Source: Candidatus Latescibacterota bacterium
GTDB taxonomy: Bacteria > Krumholzibacteriota > Krumholzibacteriia > WVZY01
Direction of reading: 5' to 3'
NCBI GenBank assembly: GCA_011772205.1
Contig: WVZY01000022.1
Location: forward strand, 248,001-312,000
Length of the DNA: 64,000 nucleotides
A program made the position numbers and the translations under genes. This document shows positions 45,627 through 53,681 of this stretch, one piece after another (within the stretch, counting starts at the first letter, position 1; the number at the start of each line of letters is the position of its first letter). Under the pieces are notes generated by a model, which saw only the letters and a list, made by a program, of their open reading frames with translations, made no database searches and was not told the DNA's origin.

Positions 45627-46121
45627 TCAGAATTCACCGGGGTCGAGGTCACGCAGATACCGCCTCAACTCGTCGTCCGAATCTTGATCGGCCCCCCCTG
45701 CATCATGAAGCGCCCGTTTGTGGTTTTCGAATACCTCTGTAGAAACATATATCGGTGACTTCGTTCTGAGCGCCAGCGCGATTGAGTCGCTGGGGCGGGC
45801 GTCGATCACATGGATTTCTTCACCCCTTTGAAGATGGATCTTGGCGAAAAAGGTGTTGTCACGGAGCTCGGTCACCGCAACCTTCAAAACAGTTGCGCCT
45901 AGACTTTCCACGGTTGTCCGCAAAAGATCGAGCGTAAGGGGTCTGTCAAAACTCTCTCCCTCCAGCTGCAATCGGATCGCCATTGCCTCGGCATGACCGA
46001 TCCAAATTGGCAGCACTTCATCGTCATCGGAGGATTTCAATAGCACTACAGGATTGCCCCGATGGTCTTCGGTGAGCCCTCTGATCTCTACCTTTAGAAA
46101 AGATTTTTCTTCGTCTTGCAT
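45627..46121 (-). CDS. DUF151 / bifunctional nuclease family protein
   Basis: The 164-residue protein has the full DUF151 domain in residues 5-140, with KVEIRGLTEDHRGNPVVLLK, LPIWIGHAEAMAIRLQLEGE and INARPSD-like VIDARPSDSIALALRTKSPI. Members bind nucleic acids or act as nucleases in plants and are of unclear role in bacteria. ATG 46121 is preferred to the GTG at 46130, with GGTG six bases upstream. It lies between the PpiC-like and LpoA-like genes. Acidic C-terminal tail is poorly conserved. Confidence 0.85.
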   Translation of the reverse strand: MQDEEKSFLKVEIRGLTEDHRGNPVVLLKSSDDDEVLPIWIGHAEAMAIRLQLEGESFDRPLTLDLLRTTVESLGATVLKVAVTELRDNTFFAKIHLQRGEEIHVIDARPSDSIALALRTKSPIYVSTEVFENHKRALHDAGGADQDSDDELRRYLRDLDPGEF

Positions 46122-46166
46122 AGTCGGCACCGACCTTGGTTGTTGTCAGGATGTCGTACCATCGGT

Positions 46167-47372
46167 TTACTCTGATTTCTTCGATTCCTCTGATATCTTC
46201 TCGTGCAGATCATCGAGATCCTTGAACTCAGGGAGCGGTTTGTTCAAGTTTTGGAGCATCCAATCCGCAGATTTCGCCACGTCAGTTCCGGGGTAACTCG
46301 CAATTACCTGGCGAAAATAACGATCCGCCGCGACGAAATCCATCAACTCTTCCGCCGAAACAAAGCCTAACATAAAAAGAGCCTGAGGGACGTACTCGCT
46401 ATTGGGGTATCTCTGCACGATCTCCTGGTAGGAGCGAAGCCTCTCGTAGGAATCCGTGGTAGTCTGGGCCAGATTCCAGAGCTCCTCAGGTGATCTCAGC
46501 GCTTGTTCCGCGGTTTCTTGCATGTAGTTCCTGGCGTCGTAGCGCTCTTTGAGCTCTTGAACAGCTTGATCCTTGGCGAGGTCGATCCTTCTCGAGGTGA
46601 TAATTCTGCTGATCTCCGATTTGGCCTCGTCGAATGGTCTCAAGCGCTCCGGTTGCACTTCGGTGACTACGACGATCGACCACCCCTTCTCCCATTCTAT
46701 AGGATCGCTGACCACCATAGGCTCCAGTGAGAAAACTGCGTCGCTAAATTTTTGGGAGTAACCTACGAATCGGATGAAGCCACCGGGATTGAAATATCCT
46801 AGATCCCCCGCGTCCCGTTTTGTGGTCTGATCTTCGGAATACTTAACGGTCAGCTCAGTCATTTTCTCTCCCGCATCGATCCGCTCCTTCATCTCGAAAA
46901 TCTTATCCTTGCTCTTCGAAAAAAAGTGCCGCGCTCTTCTTACCTCCATCGAGATGAAGTCATCTTTGTTAGATTCGTAGTACTCGAGCATCTCCTTCTC
47001 TGTTGGACGCGCTTCTTTCTCCACGTAATTCTTGTAATACTCCGCGATGATAATCCTTCTTAACGCTTCATCGATTGCTTTCTTTGCTGATTCAGTATTT
47101 TCGATCCCGATTTTCTTCCCCGCCAAGTAGAAGAGCTGCTCCGCGAGGTATCTGTCGGCCAGCTCGGCTCTACCTCTTGGACTGTCGTACTTCTTTTTCT
47201 GGGACCTTGGAAGCTTTTGAAGAACCTCCTCGAGGGCTTGCTTGGTCAGAGTCCAATCTTCGACACTGGCCGCTAGTTCCTTTTCATCTATGGGTTCTTC
47301 TCCGCGCCCACACCCAAAAAGGACCATCAAGCCGCTCATTAGAAAGATCAGACTTAGCACTGTAATTCTCAT
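46167..47372 (-). CDS. PpiC/SurA-type peptidyl-prolyl isomerase lipoprotein with C-terminal TPR
   Basis: The 401-residue protein has a lipobox (LFGCG) at residues 18-22, a SurA-N-like helical part (about 45-135), a parvulin domain (about 140-245: RRARHFFSKSKDKIFEMKER, FSDAVFSLEPMVVSDPIE, GWSIVVVTEV) and a C-terminal TPR-like part (YQEIVQRYPNSEYVPQALFM). The layout is that of periplasmic folding factors which help outer-membrane or secreted proteins fold. It is probably anchored to a membrane by its lipid. It lies 25 bases downstream of manC in the same run. Confidence 0.87.
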   Translation of the reverse strand: MRITVLSLIFLMSGLMVLFGCGRGEEPIDEKELAASVEDWTLTKQALEEVLQKLPRSQKKKYDSPRGRAELADRYLAEQLFYLAGKKIGIENTESAKKAIDEALRRIIIAEYYKNYVEKEARPTEKEMLEYYESNKDDFISMEVRRARHFFSKSKDKIFEMKERIDAGEKMTELTVKYSEDQTTKRDAGDLGYFNPGGFIRFVGYSQKFSDAVFSLEPMVVSDPIEWEKGWSIVVVTEVQPERLRPFDEAKSEISRIITSRRIDLAKDQAVQELKERYDARNYMQETAEQALRSPEELWNLAQTTTDSYERLRSYQEIVQRYPNSEYVPQALFMLGFVSAEELMDFVAADRYFRQVIASYPGTDVAKSADWMLQNLNKPLPEFKDLDDLHEKISEESKKSE

Positions 47373-47397
47373 GAGTCACCTCCAGCACCTGCAAGAC

Positions 47398-48471
47398 TCA
47401 ATAGAACTCTTCCTTCCCACTTTTCTCAAGCAGTTCTACTATTTTCCGTACTTCTTGAACCCGATCTCTCCCGCAAATCAGCATGGCATCTCCCGCATCT
47501 ACCACGACCAGATTATCCACGCCAATCATACCGACGAGCCGATCGGGCGAAAAAACGATATTTCCCGAGCTATCTATCAGAGCGTGTTCTCCAACGGTCG
47601 CATTTCCCTTTTCGTCAAGGGCTCGAATATCCCGAATATACTCCCAGCTTCCCACATCGTTCCAGTCAAAGTCGGCTTTTAACACTACTACGTCTTCCGC
47701 TTTTTCCATCACGCCGTAATCAATCGAGATGGATGGAGCTTTTGGATAAACCGATTCAAGGACAACATTGAGATCCTCCGATTCCAACTGCTTCTCGATA
47801 TCCTGGAGTAGCACATAGAGGTCCGGAAGATGCTTGTCCAGCGCCTTTAGAATGCCATTCGTTTTCCACAAGAACATACCGCTGTTCCAGAAATAAGTTC
47901 CAGCTTCCAGGAAATGGCTTGCTTTCTCCGCGTCCGGTTTCTCGAGAAATTCATGAGCACGAAAGACTTCCAAACCCCGCTCTTCGTATACTCCCTCTCC
48001 GGCGTGAATATATCCATAGCCGGTCTCCGGCCGGTTAGGCCGGATTCCAAACGTGAGCAGCCCCCCGTTTTTCGAAACGTAAGAGGCAGCAACCCGAACG
48101 GCGTTCTCGAACTTGTCCACCGGTTCTATGATGTGGTCAGCGGGCAGGACAAGCATGATCGCATCTTCAGCTCTACGTTTCAAAAGGACTGCGGCCAGGC
48201 CGATGGCCGCAGAAGTGTTCCTGCCCATTGGCTCGGCGATAACGTTCTCGGGAGGAATCTTCCCCGACACCTCTTCCACGATAGCCGCGCACTGGGCACG
48301 ATTGGTGATAATGAAGATCTCCTCCGGCGAGGATATATTGCCCAGCCGATCCACTGTGAGTTTGATCATGCTCCCGCGCCCAGTTAGGTTGAGGAGCTGT
48401 TTTGGATTATTCCGGCGGCTTCTAGGCCAGAACCGCTGGCCAACTCCTCCCGCTATTATCACTGAGAACAT
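47398..48471 (-). CDS. manC: Mannose-1-phosphate guanylyltransferase
   Basis: The 357-residue nucleotidyltransferase makes GDP-mannose from mannose 1-phosphate and GTP. It has the family's pyrophosphorylase signature GGVGQRFWPRSRRNNPKQLL (residues 8-27), the EPMGRNTSAAIGLAA element, LPADHII and FLEKPDAEKA, and ends with the short GDVGSWEYIRDI-type region. The isomerase domain of long ManC/AlgA proteins is absent. GDP-mannose would feed the mannosyl transferases and polyprenol-phosphate mannose synthase of the glycan loci. It lies downstream of rplI with a 24-base gap. Confidence 0.93.
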   Translation of the reverse strand: MFSVIIAGGVGQRFWPRSRRNNPKQLLNLTGRGSMIKLTVDRLGNISSPEEIFIITNRAQCAAIVEEVSGKIPPENVIAEPMGRNTSAAIGLAAVLLKRRAEDAIMLVLPADHIIEPVDKFENAVRVAASYVSKNGGLLTFGIRPNRPETGYGYIHAGEGVYEERGLEVFRAHEFLEKPDAEKASHFLEAGTYFWNSGMFLWKTNGILKALDKHLPDLYVLLQDIEKQLESEDLNVVLESVYPKAPSISIDYGVMEKAEDVVVLKADFDWNDVGSWEYIRDIRALDEKGNATVGEHALIDSSGNIVFSPDRLVGMIGVDNLVVVDAGDAMLICGRDRVQEVRKIVELLEKSGKEEFY

Positions 48472-48495
48472 GAAATCTTCCTCTCCCAGGCTGCT

Positions 48496-48939
48496 TCACT
48501 CTTTAACAACCCAAACTCTTGCGGGAACGCTTACTTCGGGGTGCAGCTTGATCTCGACCGTATACACACCGATCTTCTTTATTGGTTCATCCAGAACGAC
48601 TTGCTTGCGGTCAATTTGCACACCCTGATTTTCTAGAGCATTAGCGATGTCTACAGCCGTCACTGAACCATAAAGCTTGTCTTCCTCGCCTACCTGCACG
48701 GGAATGGTGCAGGAAAGATCCAACATCTTCGATGCCCTTTGCTTTGCCGCTTCCAGTTCGATCCGGTCGCGCCGTGCGATTACTCTTTCCTCTTCTTCGA
48801 ATATCCTACGGTTCGAATTAGACGCAACAACCGCAAGCTTGCGCGGGAACAGGTAATTTCGCGCATAACCCGGCTTCACATTGACCATGTCGCCACGGTT
48901 TCCCAGTGGGGGCACCGGCTTGAGCAGTATGACCTCCAC
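48496..48939 (-). CDS. rplI: 50S ribosomal protein L9
   Basis: The 147-residue protein has the L9 N-terminal signature (MEVILLKPVPPLGNRGDMVN, then GYARNYLFPRKLAVVAS), the linking helix and the C-terminal domain with ADIANALENQG-like and VKLHPEV-type stretches (IKLHPEVSVPARVWVV). L9 binds 23S rRNA domain V. The start is GTG at 48939 with AAGGAGG five bases upstream. It closes the rpsF-rpsR-rplI set, with 36 bases after the rpsR stop. Confidence 0.97.
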   Translation of the reverse strand: MEVILLKPVPPLGNRGDMVNVKPGYARNYLFPRKLAVVASNSNRRIFEEEERVIARRDRIELEAAKQRASKMLDLSCTIPVQVGEEDKLYGSVTAVDIANALENQGVQIDRKQVVLDEPIKKIGVYTVEIKLHPEVSVPARVWVVKE

Positions 48940-48975
48940 GGAATCCTCCTTGAGTGCAGAATCAGATCAGTGGTA

Positions 48976-49233
48976 CTACCTGTAATATTCCTTCACATAA
49001 GGGATCAGCGCCAGCGTACGCGCCCGCTTGATCGCCGTAGAAAGCATCCTCTGGTGCTTTGCGCAAGTTCCCGTTATCCGCCTGGGAGTAATCTTGCCCC
49101 TGTCAGTCATGAACCTCTTTAGTCTCTTGGGATCTTTATAGTCGATGTACGACGCGCTTTCCTGACAGAACTTACAGGGTTTCCTCGTCTTCGGTTGTCT
49201 CTCTTTCTTCTTTTTAGATGTATTCTTGGCCAA
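48976..49233 (-). CDS. rpsR: 30S ribosomal protein S18
   Basis: The 85-residue protein has the S18 core ([46 protein letters not shown]) and an N-terminal KPCKFC pair that could bind zinc. I start it at TTG 49233, giving a basic N-terminus ([13 protein letters not shown]), because AAGGAGG lies nine bases upstream and the start is one base after the rpsF stop. The longer frame to 49311 overlaps rpsF and lacks support. Confidence 0.96.
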   Translation of the reverse strand: MAKNTSKKKKERQPKTRKPCKFCQESASYIDYKDPKRLKRFMTDRGKITPRRITGTCAKHQRMLSTAIKRARTLALIPYVKEYYR

Positions 49234-49234
49234 G

Positions 49235-49594
49235 CTAGCCTTCCTCCTTTTCGACCTCTTCTGCTGAAAGAGCCGTTTCAGAATCGATCTTGGGTTCCTC
49301 CCCTGTGGCAATCGAATCTTTAACGACCATGTGTCTTAATATCATCTCATCCAAACGGAGCATGCGATTCAGCTCATGGAGAACAGAGTTTTCGCACCGC
49401 AATTTATAGAACAAGTAGTGAGCTTCATCGTTATGGTCAATCTCGTAAGCGAGCCTTCGCTTTCCCCAATTCTCCAACTTGGTCAGCTCACCGCCACCCG
49501 AGGCGATCACCTTGGCATACTTCTTCGCCACATTCTTGAGTTCATCGTCTCCAACAGCAGGGGAAACGATGATCGTGCATTCGTAGTTTCTCAA
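49235..49594 (-). CDS. rpsF: 30S ribosomal protein S6
   Basis: The 119-residue protein has the S6 fold: [60 protein letters not shown]. An acidic C-terminal tail follows. S6 pairs with S18 on the 30S platform. The start is TTG 49594, preceded by GGGAGG nine bases upstream; no ATG in the frame has comparable support. It is first in the rpsF-rpsR-rplI run. A hairpin in the leader is noted at 49623-49653. Confidence 0.95.
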   Translation of the reverse strand: MRNYECTIIVSPAVGDDELKNVAKKYAKVIASGGGELTKLENWGKRRLAYEIDHNDEAHYLFYKLRCENSVLHELNRMLRLDEMILRHMVVKDSIATGEEPKIDSETALSAEEVEKEEG

Positions 49595-49622
49595 ATTTCC
49601 AGAACCTCCCTTCGGACTACGA

Positions 49623-49653
49623 CTTTCCAATCGCTTGGGCGGCGAGTGGAAAG
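49623..49653 (-). promoter_or_regulatory. Leader hairpin upstream of rpsF (possible S6:S18 control site)
   Basis: On the transcribed strand CTTTCCA pairs with TGGAAAG and an inner TCGC pairs with GCGA, with a mismatch between them and a CGCCCAA loop. It ends 28 bases before the TTG start. In many bacteria the S6:S18 complex binds a CCG-containing hairpin in the rpsF leader; here CGCCG occurs at the inner stem and loop. The match to that motif is loose. Confidence 0.35.
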
Positions 49654-49785
49654 TAAGGAAGCTAATCTGATTGGTATTTGGGCAGGGGTTGATCCTCCCA
49701 TTGGGCAACCAGAGTATGCTGCGATAAAGACCGAGTTAAGACTGCCATCGAACGTGCTAAATGATAATATCCCAGTCCCGAACAG

Positions 49786-50379
49786 TCAATCGTTTTCGGC
49801 CGAAGTCGACGGCGCGTTAAACTCGCCCATGGCCCTGTCGAAACCCTCCCTGACCAGCGTTTCGAAGCAGTCCGCCGCCCGATGAACGGCATCCGCGACC
49901 AGCCCTTTCTCCTCTTCGAGGAACGGCTGAAGCACAAATTCGGCCGGATCCATTCCTTCCGGAACCGGCCCGATTCCAATTCGGAGCCTGGGGAAATCCT
50001 CCGAACCCAGCGCATCAATGATGGAACGGAGTCCATTGTGTCCACCGTCGCTGCCCCTCTTCCTCAGCCGAAGCCGACCCAACGAGAGCGCGAAATCATC
50101 GCACAAAACTAGTAGCTCACCAGGTTCGAACGACTCGCGGGCGCTGAATGCCTGCAAGGCGTCTCCGGATAGATTCATATACGTAGTGGGTTTGAGGAAT
50201 ACCATTGGCATATCGCCCAACTCGTATTCGCACAAAGAATACTCCCTTGCCGGTTTAGCCCAGGTTAGAGAATATTTCTCAGCAAGCAACTCGAGCAGGA
50301 GAAATCCCATGTTGTGCCGGGTGGCACGATATTTCTCCCCAGGGTTGCCCAACCCACAAACTATCCACTTCGAAATCAT
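49786..50379 (-). CDS. pth: Peptidyl-tRNA hydrolase
   Basis: The 197-residue enzyme releases tRNA from peptidyl-tRNA dropped by ribosomes. It has the Pth motifs CGLGNPGEKYRATRHNMGF with catalytic H22 and N12, FLKPTTYMNLSG, CDDFALSLGRLRLRKRGSDG and GGHNGLRSI. Length is normal. No Shine-Dalgarno-like sequence precedes ATG 50379, and a long hairpin lies 30 bases upstream (50409-50453). It follows rplY, the common rplY/ctc-pth pairing. The 191-base gap beyond its end up to rpsF holds the rpsF leader. Confidence 0.95.
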   Translation of the reverse strand: MISKWIVCGLGNPGEKYRATRHNMGFLLLELLAEKYSLTWAKPAREYSLCEYELGDMPMVFLKPTTYMNLSGDALQAFSARESFEPGELLVLCDDFALSLGRLRLRKRGSDGGHNGLRSIIDALGSEDFPRLRIGIGPVPEGMDPAEFVLQPFLEEEKGLVADAVHRAADCFETLVREGFDRAMGEFNAPSTSAEND

Positions 50380-50408
50380 ACAAGCGTGAAATGGAACTTG
50401 TCAGAGGG

Positions 50409-50453
50409 AGGGCGATTGAGCTGCGACGGATCACCGTCTGCTCCAATCGCCCT
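50409..50453 (-). promoter_or_regulatory. Long bulged hairpin between rplY and pth
   Basis: AGGGCGATTG (50409-50418) pairs perfectly with CAATCGCCCT (50444-50453). Inner AGC/GCT and GACGG/CCGTC pairs extend it to about 18 pairs with small bulges and an ATCA tetraloop. No U-run follows on either strand, so it is not a simple terminator. It may be an RNase processing site or translation control element in the rplY-pth mRNA. Confidence 0.5.
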
Positions 50454-50495
50454 ATGCCATGCCGCCAAAAGGTCGGTCCTGCATCCCTTATTCCA

Positions 50496-51176
50496 TCAGT
50501 CTTCTCTGGAGGCTTCCTTCTCTCTCGCCCGCTCTTCCTCTTCTTCCTCCTTGCCGGCAGCAACAAGTTCGGGTTCCTCGAGTGCCCCCTCGACAACCGG
50601 CGCCACCTCGACCTTCGGTGGCACAACATTGGCGAGAGTTGTATCCTCGTCATCGAGAAAATCGAAATTCGGGTAGCGCGAGACGATATCTCTCACATGA
50701 ATGGAATCGCCGATAATCAACTCCGTCACATCGATCTCTATGGCGTTCGGAATAGCTGTTGGAACGCAGGTTATGTTCAACTCCCTTAGACCGTGCTCTA
50801 GAATACCGCCCATTTCCTTCACGCCCTTCGCATTTCCAAGGAGCACGATGGGGACATGCACGCGGACCTTTTCGTCCATTTTGATTCGCTGGAAATCAAT
50901 ATGGAGCAAGCGGCCAGTTGCAGGATGCCGCTGCACTTCTCGAACGATGGCGTTGCAAGAAGTACGATTTTTCCCATCGATAGTCAGGTCGACAATTGCG
51001 CTCTCAGGATGTTCGTGAAGCACTTTGCGAATCTCCAATTCAGCCAGCGAAAGGTGAACAGGTTCCTGGTTGTGGCCGTAAAGAACGGCGGGAATTCGAC
51101 CCTGCTGGCGAAGTTTTCTCGCTATGCCTTTCCCAGAGCCTTCTCTCCGCTCCGAACTTAGTTTGAAATATTCCAT
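50496..51176 (-). CDS. rplY: 50S ribosomal protein L25 / Ctc (long TL5-like form)
   Basis: The 226-residue protein is the two-domain (Ctc/TL5) form: an N-terminal 5S rRNA-binding L25 domain (about 1-95: KLRQQGRIPAVLYGHNQEPV, STIVDLTIDG-like AIVDLTIDGKNRTSCNAIVR) and a C-terminal beta domain (about 96-190, with PIVLLGNAKGVKEMGGILEH). An acidic Glu-rich tail of about 30 residues ends it. The unusually acidic tail is common in Ctc proteins. It lies 20 bases downstream of prs, a widely conserved prs-ctc-pth order. Confidence 0.95.
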   Translation of the reverse strand: MEYFKLSSERREGSGKGIARKLRQQGRIPAVLYGHNQEPVHLSLAELEIRKVLHEHPESAIVDLTIDGKNRTSCNAIVREVQRHPATGRLLHIDFQRIKMDEKVRVHVPIVLLGNAKGVKEMGGILEHGLRELNITCVPTAIPNAIEIDVTELIIGDSIHVRDIVSRYPNFDFLDDEDTTLANVVPPKVEVAPVVEGALEEPELVAAGKEEEEEERAREKEASRED

Positions 51177-51196
51177 TTTCGATCACCTGCTTCATG

Positions 51197-52135
51197 TTAC
51201 ACAAACAGTGTGCTGACAGATTCATTCGAATGAATTCGTCGAATAGCTTCACCCATCAGATGTGAGATGTCCTGAACGGTTACTTTCGGACATTGTTCAA
51301 CACAATCGCGTGATAATGGTATGGAGTTTGTTACTACAACTTCTTCAATGGGTGAACTCATGATGTTTTTACAAGCATCTCCACAAAACAGCGGGTGTGT
51401 TGCGCAAGCGAGGATCGATTTTGCACCCCGTTTATTGATCTCCTCAGCCGCTTCTACAAGCGTGCTCCCAGTGCTGATCATGTCATCCAACAACACGATA
51501 TTCTTACCTTTAACTTCGCCGATGATGTTCATCACTTCTGTTCTGTCTTTGGTTGACCGCCGCTTGTCCACGATGGCTAGGTCCGCGTTCAAGCGCTTGG
51601 CAAACGCTCTACCCATTTTGATGCTTCCGATATCCGGAGATACGATGGTAATGTTTCCGATCTCCCTCTTCTGAATATGTTCGAGCATTACTGGTGCGGC
51701 AAACAAATGGTCTGCATGACAATCGAAGAATCCCTGAATCTGTGCCGAGTGAAGATCGAGCGTCAGCACGCGGCTGGTACCGGCGACTATGAGAAGGTTT
51801 GCAACAAGCTTTGCCGAAATTGGAACACGCGGCCGATCCTTTCGATCTTGCCTTGCGTAACCGAAATACGGAATTACGCTGGTAATCCGCTCAGCGGAGG
51901 CTCTGAAACAGGTGTCGATAAGAACGAGAAGCTCCATCAGGTTTTCAGCCGGCGGATTGGTGGATTGGATAATGAACACATCTACGCCACGAATATTCTC
52001 ATTTATTTTTACTTCAATCTCGCCATCGGGGAATCTATCGATCGTGACACTACACAACTTGACATCCAGGTATTTAGCGATTTTCTCCGAGAGTGGCTTA
52101 TTCGAACTTCCTGCGATGAGTTTCAATTTGTTCAT
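51197..52135 (-). CDS. prs: Ribose-phosphate pyrophosphokinase
   Basis: The 312-residue enzyme makes PRPP from ribose 5-phosphate and ATP. Motifs: KLIAGSSNKPLSEKIAKYL, RFPDGEIEVKINENIRG, FGYARQDRKDRPRVPISAKL (flexible/ATP loop), DLHSAQIQGFFD, and the PRPP-binding IVLLDDMISTGSTL. Full length and intact. ATG 52135 sits only 14 bases beyond the U-run of a terminator-like structure after tRNA-Gln, so prs expression may depend on readthrough or on a promoter inside this short gap. Confidence 0.97.
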   Translation of the reverse strand: MNKLKLIAGSSNKPLSEKIAKYLDVKLCSVTIDRFPDGEIEVKINENIRGVDVFIIQSTNPPAENLMELLVLIDTCFRASAERITSVIPYFGYARQDRKDRPRVPISAKLVANLLIVAGTSRVLTLDLHSAQIQGFFDCHADHLFAAPVMLEHIQKREIGNITIVSPDIGSIKMGRAFAKRLNADLAIVDKRRSTKDRTEVMNIIGEVKGKNIVLLDDMISTGSTLVEAAEEINKRGAKSILACATHPLFCGDACKNIMSSPIEEVVVTNSIPLSRDCVEQCPKVTVQDISHLMGEAIRRIHSNESVSTLFV

Positions 52136-52149
52136 CTCCCTCTCTCCAT

Positions 52150-52192
52150 AAAAAAATTGATAGGCACTCGATCCCTCAATTCGATGCCTATC
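52150..52192 (-). terminator. Intrinsic terminator (or attenuator) between tRNA-Gln and prs
   Basis: GATAGGCA pairs with TGCCTATC (8 bases; arms at 52185-52192 and 52159-52166), with a further TCGA/TCGA pairing inside, followed on the transcribed strand by AATTTTTTT. This is a good rho-independent terminator 20 bases after the tRNA gene. Because prs starts just 14 bases beyond, it could regulate prs. Confidence 0.8.
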
Positions 52193-52211
52193 GATCCCTC
52201 CGCACCGTTAT

Positions 52212-52285
52212 TGGCTGGGGCGGGAGGATTCGAACCTCCGGTGCAGGGACCAAAACCCTGTGACTTGCCGCTTGTCGACGCCCCA
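52212..52285 (-). tRNA. tRNA-Gln (anticodon TTG)
   Basis: The minus strand reads as a complete tRNA with acceptor stem TGGGGCG/CGCCCCA, discriminator G, and encoded CCA. The anticodon arm is CAGGG-TTTTGGT-CCCTG with anticodon TTG, and the T-arm is CGGAGG-TTCGAAT-CCTCC. The U1-A72 pair is typical of glutamine tRNAs. It lies between spoVG (37 bases upstream) and prs. Confidence 0.96.
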
Positions 52286-52322
52286 AAAAGCTTGGGGATA
52301 TTCTCTTTGGTGATTTCCTCCT

Positions 52323-52682
52323 TTACCGCCCCCTATTCTTATCAGCTTGAACAGCGTGAGGAGGTGTCTCTGAGTCCTCGCCTTCCTCATCGTCCTCGGA
52401 AGACGACGATGGAGGCGTCCCCTCAGAAGCGGCTAATACCTCCTGATACTTGGACAGGATAATCTCCTCCATCCACCGCCGTGTCTCGTTGTTGATCGGA
52501 TGCGCGATATCCTGGTACTCTCCGTCCTTTCGCTTGCGGCTAGGCATGGCAACGAAGATCCCGTTTGCACCCTGGATGATCTTCAGGCCCCTGATGACAA
52601 AGCAGTTGTCAAACGTAATGCTCACAAACGCCTTGAGCTTCGCATCGCTTCGCAAAGATATCCTCACCTCAGTGATGTCCAT
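52323..52682 (-). CDS. spoVG: SpoVG-family RNA-binding regulator
   Basis: The 119-residue protein has the full SpoVG domain in its first 85 residues ([59 protein letters not shown]). A Ser/Asp/Glu-rich tail follows. SpoVG proteins bind RNA or DNA and act in Gram-positive, spirochaete and other bacteria as global regulators. The ATG at 52682 is preceded by GGGGGAG. ispE-spoVG-prs is a known neighbourhood, as in Bacillus, which supports the call. Confidence 0.95.
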   Translation of the reverse strand: MDITEVRISLRSDAKLKAFVSITFDNCFVIRGLKIIQGANGIFVAMPSRKRKDGEYQDIAHPINNETRRWMEEIILSKYQEVLAASEGTPPSSSSEDDEEGEDSETPPHAVQADKNRGR

Positions 52683-52716
52683 CGAGCTCCCCCTTTGACC
52701 TTATGGGCGTCTGGGC

Positions 52717-53619
52717 TCACGAAGGGCGCAGGTCAATAGCCCGCGGAGACGGCTCTACAACAGAGGTAAAGCACCCCTTGATCGAGAACCTTTCGGCCAA
52801 CCCTGAGGCCTTCGCTTCACTGTCGAAAACGGCGAAGAGAGCAGAACCGCTACCGCTCATCGAAGCAAAGCGCGGATCGCAGGACAGGAGTTGATCCAAC
52901 AGACCTCCAATAAGCGGAAAAGCGGGACACACGACATTCTCCAAGTCGTTCTTGAAGGAAAGCGCGACCTTGGGAAAGCGAGCTAAAACTGTATTAAGCC
53001 GCTTAAGATTAAAACGATACCGATTCTTTGTCAATCTGAAATTAATATTCTCATATACCCAACGGCTTGAGATATTTACAGGCGGTTTCACTATAAGGAA
53101 ATAGCACCTCTTGAGGCTCTCGAGCCTCGAAAGTCTCTCCCCCCGCCCCCTTCCAAGCATCGTCCCACCATGTAGCATAAAGGGGACATCGCTCCCGATT
53201 TCCAACGCAACCGACTCGAGAGTATCGATGGGAAGCCCAAGATCGCAACCGGCGTTTACCGCAAGGATCATCGCCGCCGCGTTGCTGCTTCCTCCCCCGA
53301 GACCTGCGCTGTGAGGGATCCGCTTCTCAATGTGAACCGTCGCCCCAAGTCCTTTTCCCGCAAAGCGCCGCATGAGTCTGAGTGCCTTGTGACAGAGATT
53401 GGATTCACCGGAGGGAATGTCCGGATCGGTGCACGTGATGAGGATTTCTCCATCATTCCGTAATTGCACGTCCAGCTCATCGCGGAGATCGACGCTTTGA
53501 AACACGGTCTCGATTTCGTGGAACCCGTCTCCCCGTTTGTAGAGCACCTGAAGAGCGAGATTCACCTTTGCACGGCTGATCGCCGTAAACCGCTCTATCA
53601 TTATTGTGGGCTCGTCCAT
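52717..53619 (-). CDS. ispE: 4-diphosphocytidyl-2-C-methyl-D-erythritol kinase
   Basis: About 300 residues. This GHMP kinase phosphorylates CDP-methylerythritol in the MEP isoprenoid pathway. Motifs: RAKVNLALQVLYKRGDGFHE near the N-terminus, IPHSAGLGGGSSNAAAMILA (ATP loop), IGSDVPFMLHGGTMLGRGRG, and SMSGSGSALFAVF near the end. The frame is open upstream into the DUF362 gene, but homology begins at the AKVNLAL region. ATG 53619 has a GAG-rich stretch five bases upstream; ATG 53601 is also possible. It is first in the ispE-spoVG run. Confidence 0.95.
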   Translation of the reverse strand: MDEPTIMIERFTAISRAKVNLALQVLYKRGDGFHEIETVFQSVDLRDELDVQLRNDGEILITCTDPDIPSGESNLCHKALRLMRRFAGKGLGATVHIEKRIPHSAGLGGGSSNAAAMILAVNAGCDLGLPIDTLESVALEIGSDVPFMLHGGTMLGRGRGERLSRLESLKRCYFLIVKPPVNISSRWVYENINFRLTKNRYRFNLKRLNTVLARFPKVALSFKNDLENVVCPAFPLIGGLLDQLLSCDPRFASMSGSGSALFAVFDSEAKASGLAERFSIKGCFTSVVEPSPRAIDLRPS

Positions 53620-53681
53620 GAACGCTCGCTCAAAATGGGTTTGGGCGGCTAAACGGGACTCATTCCGGCAAGTCACTGCAT

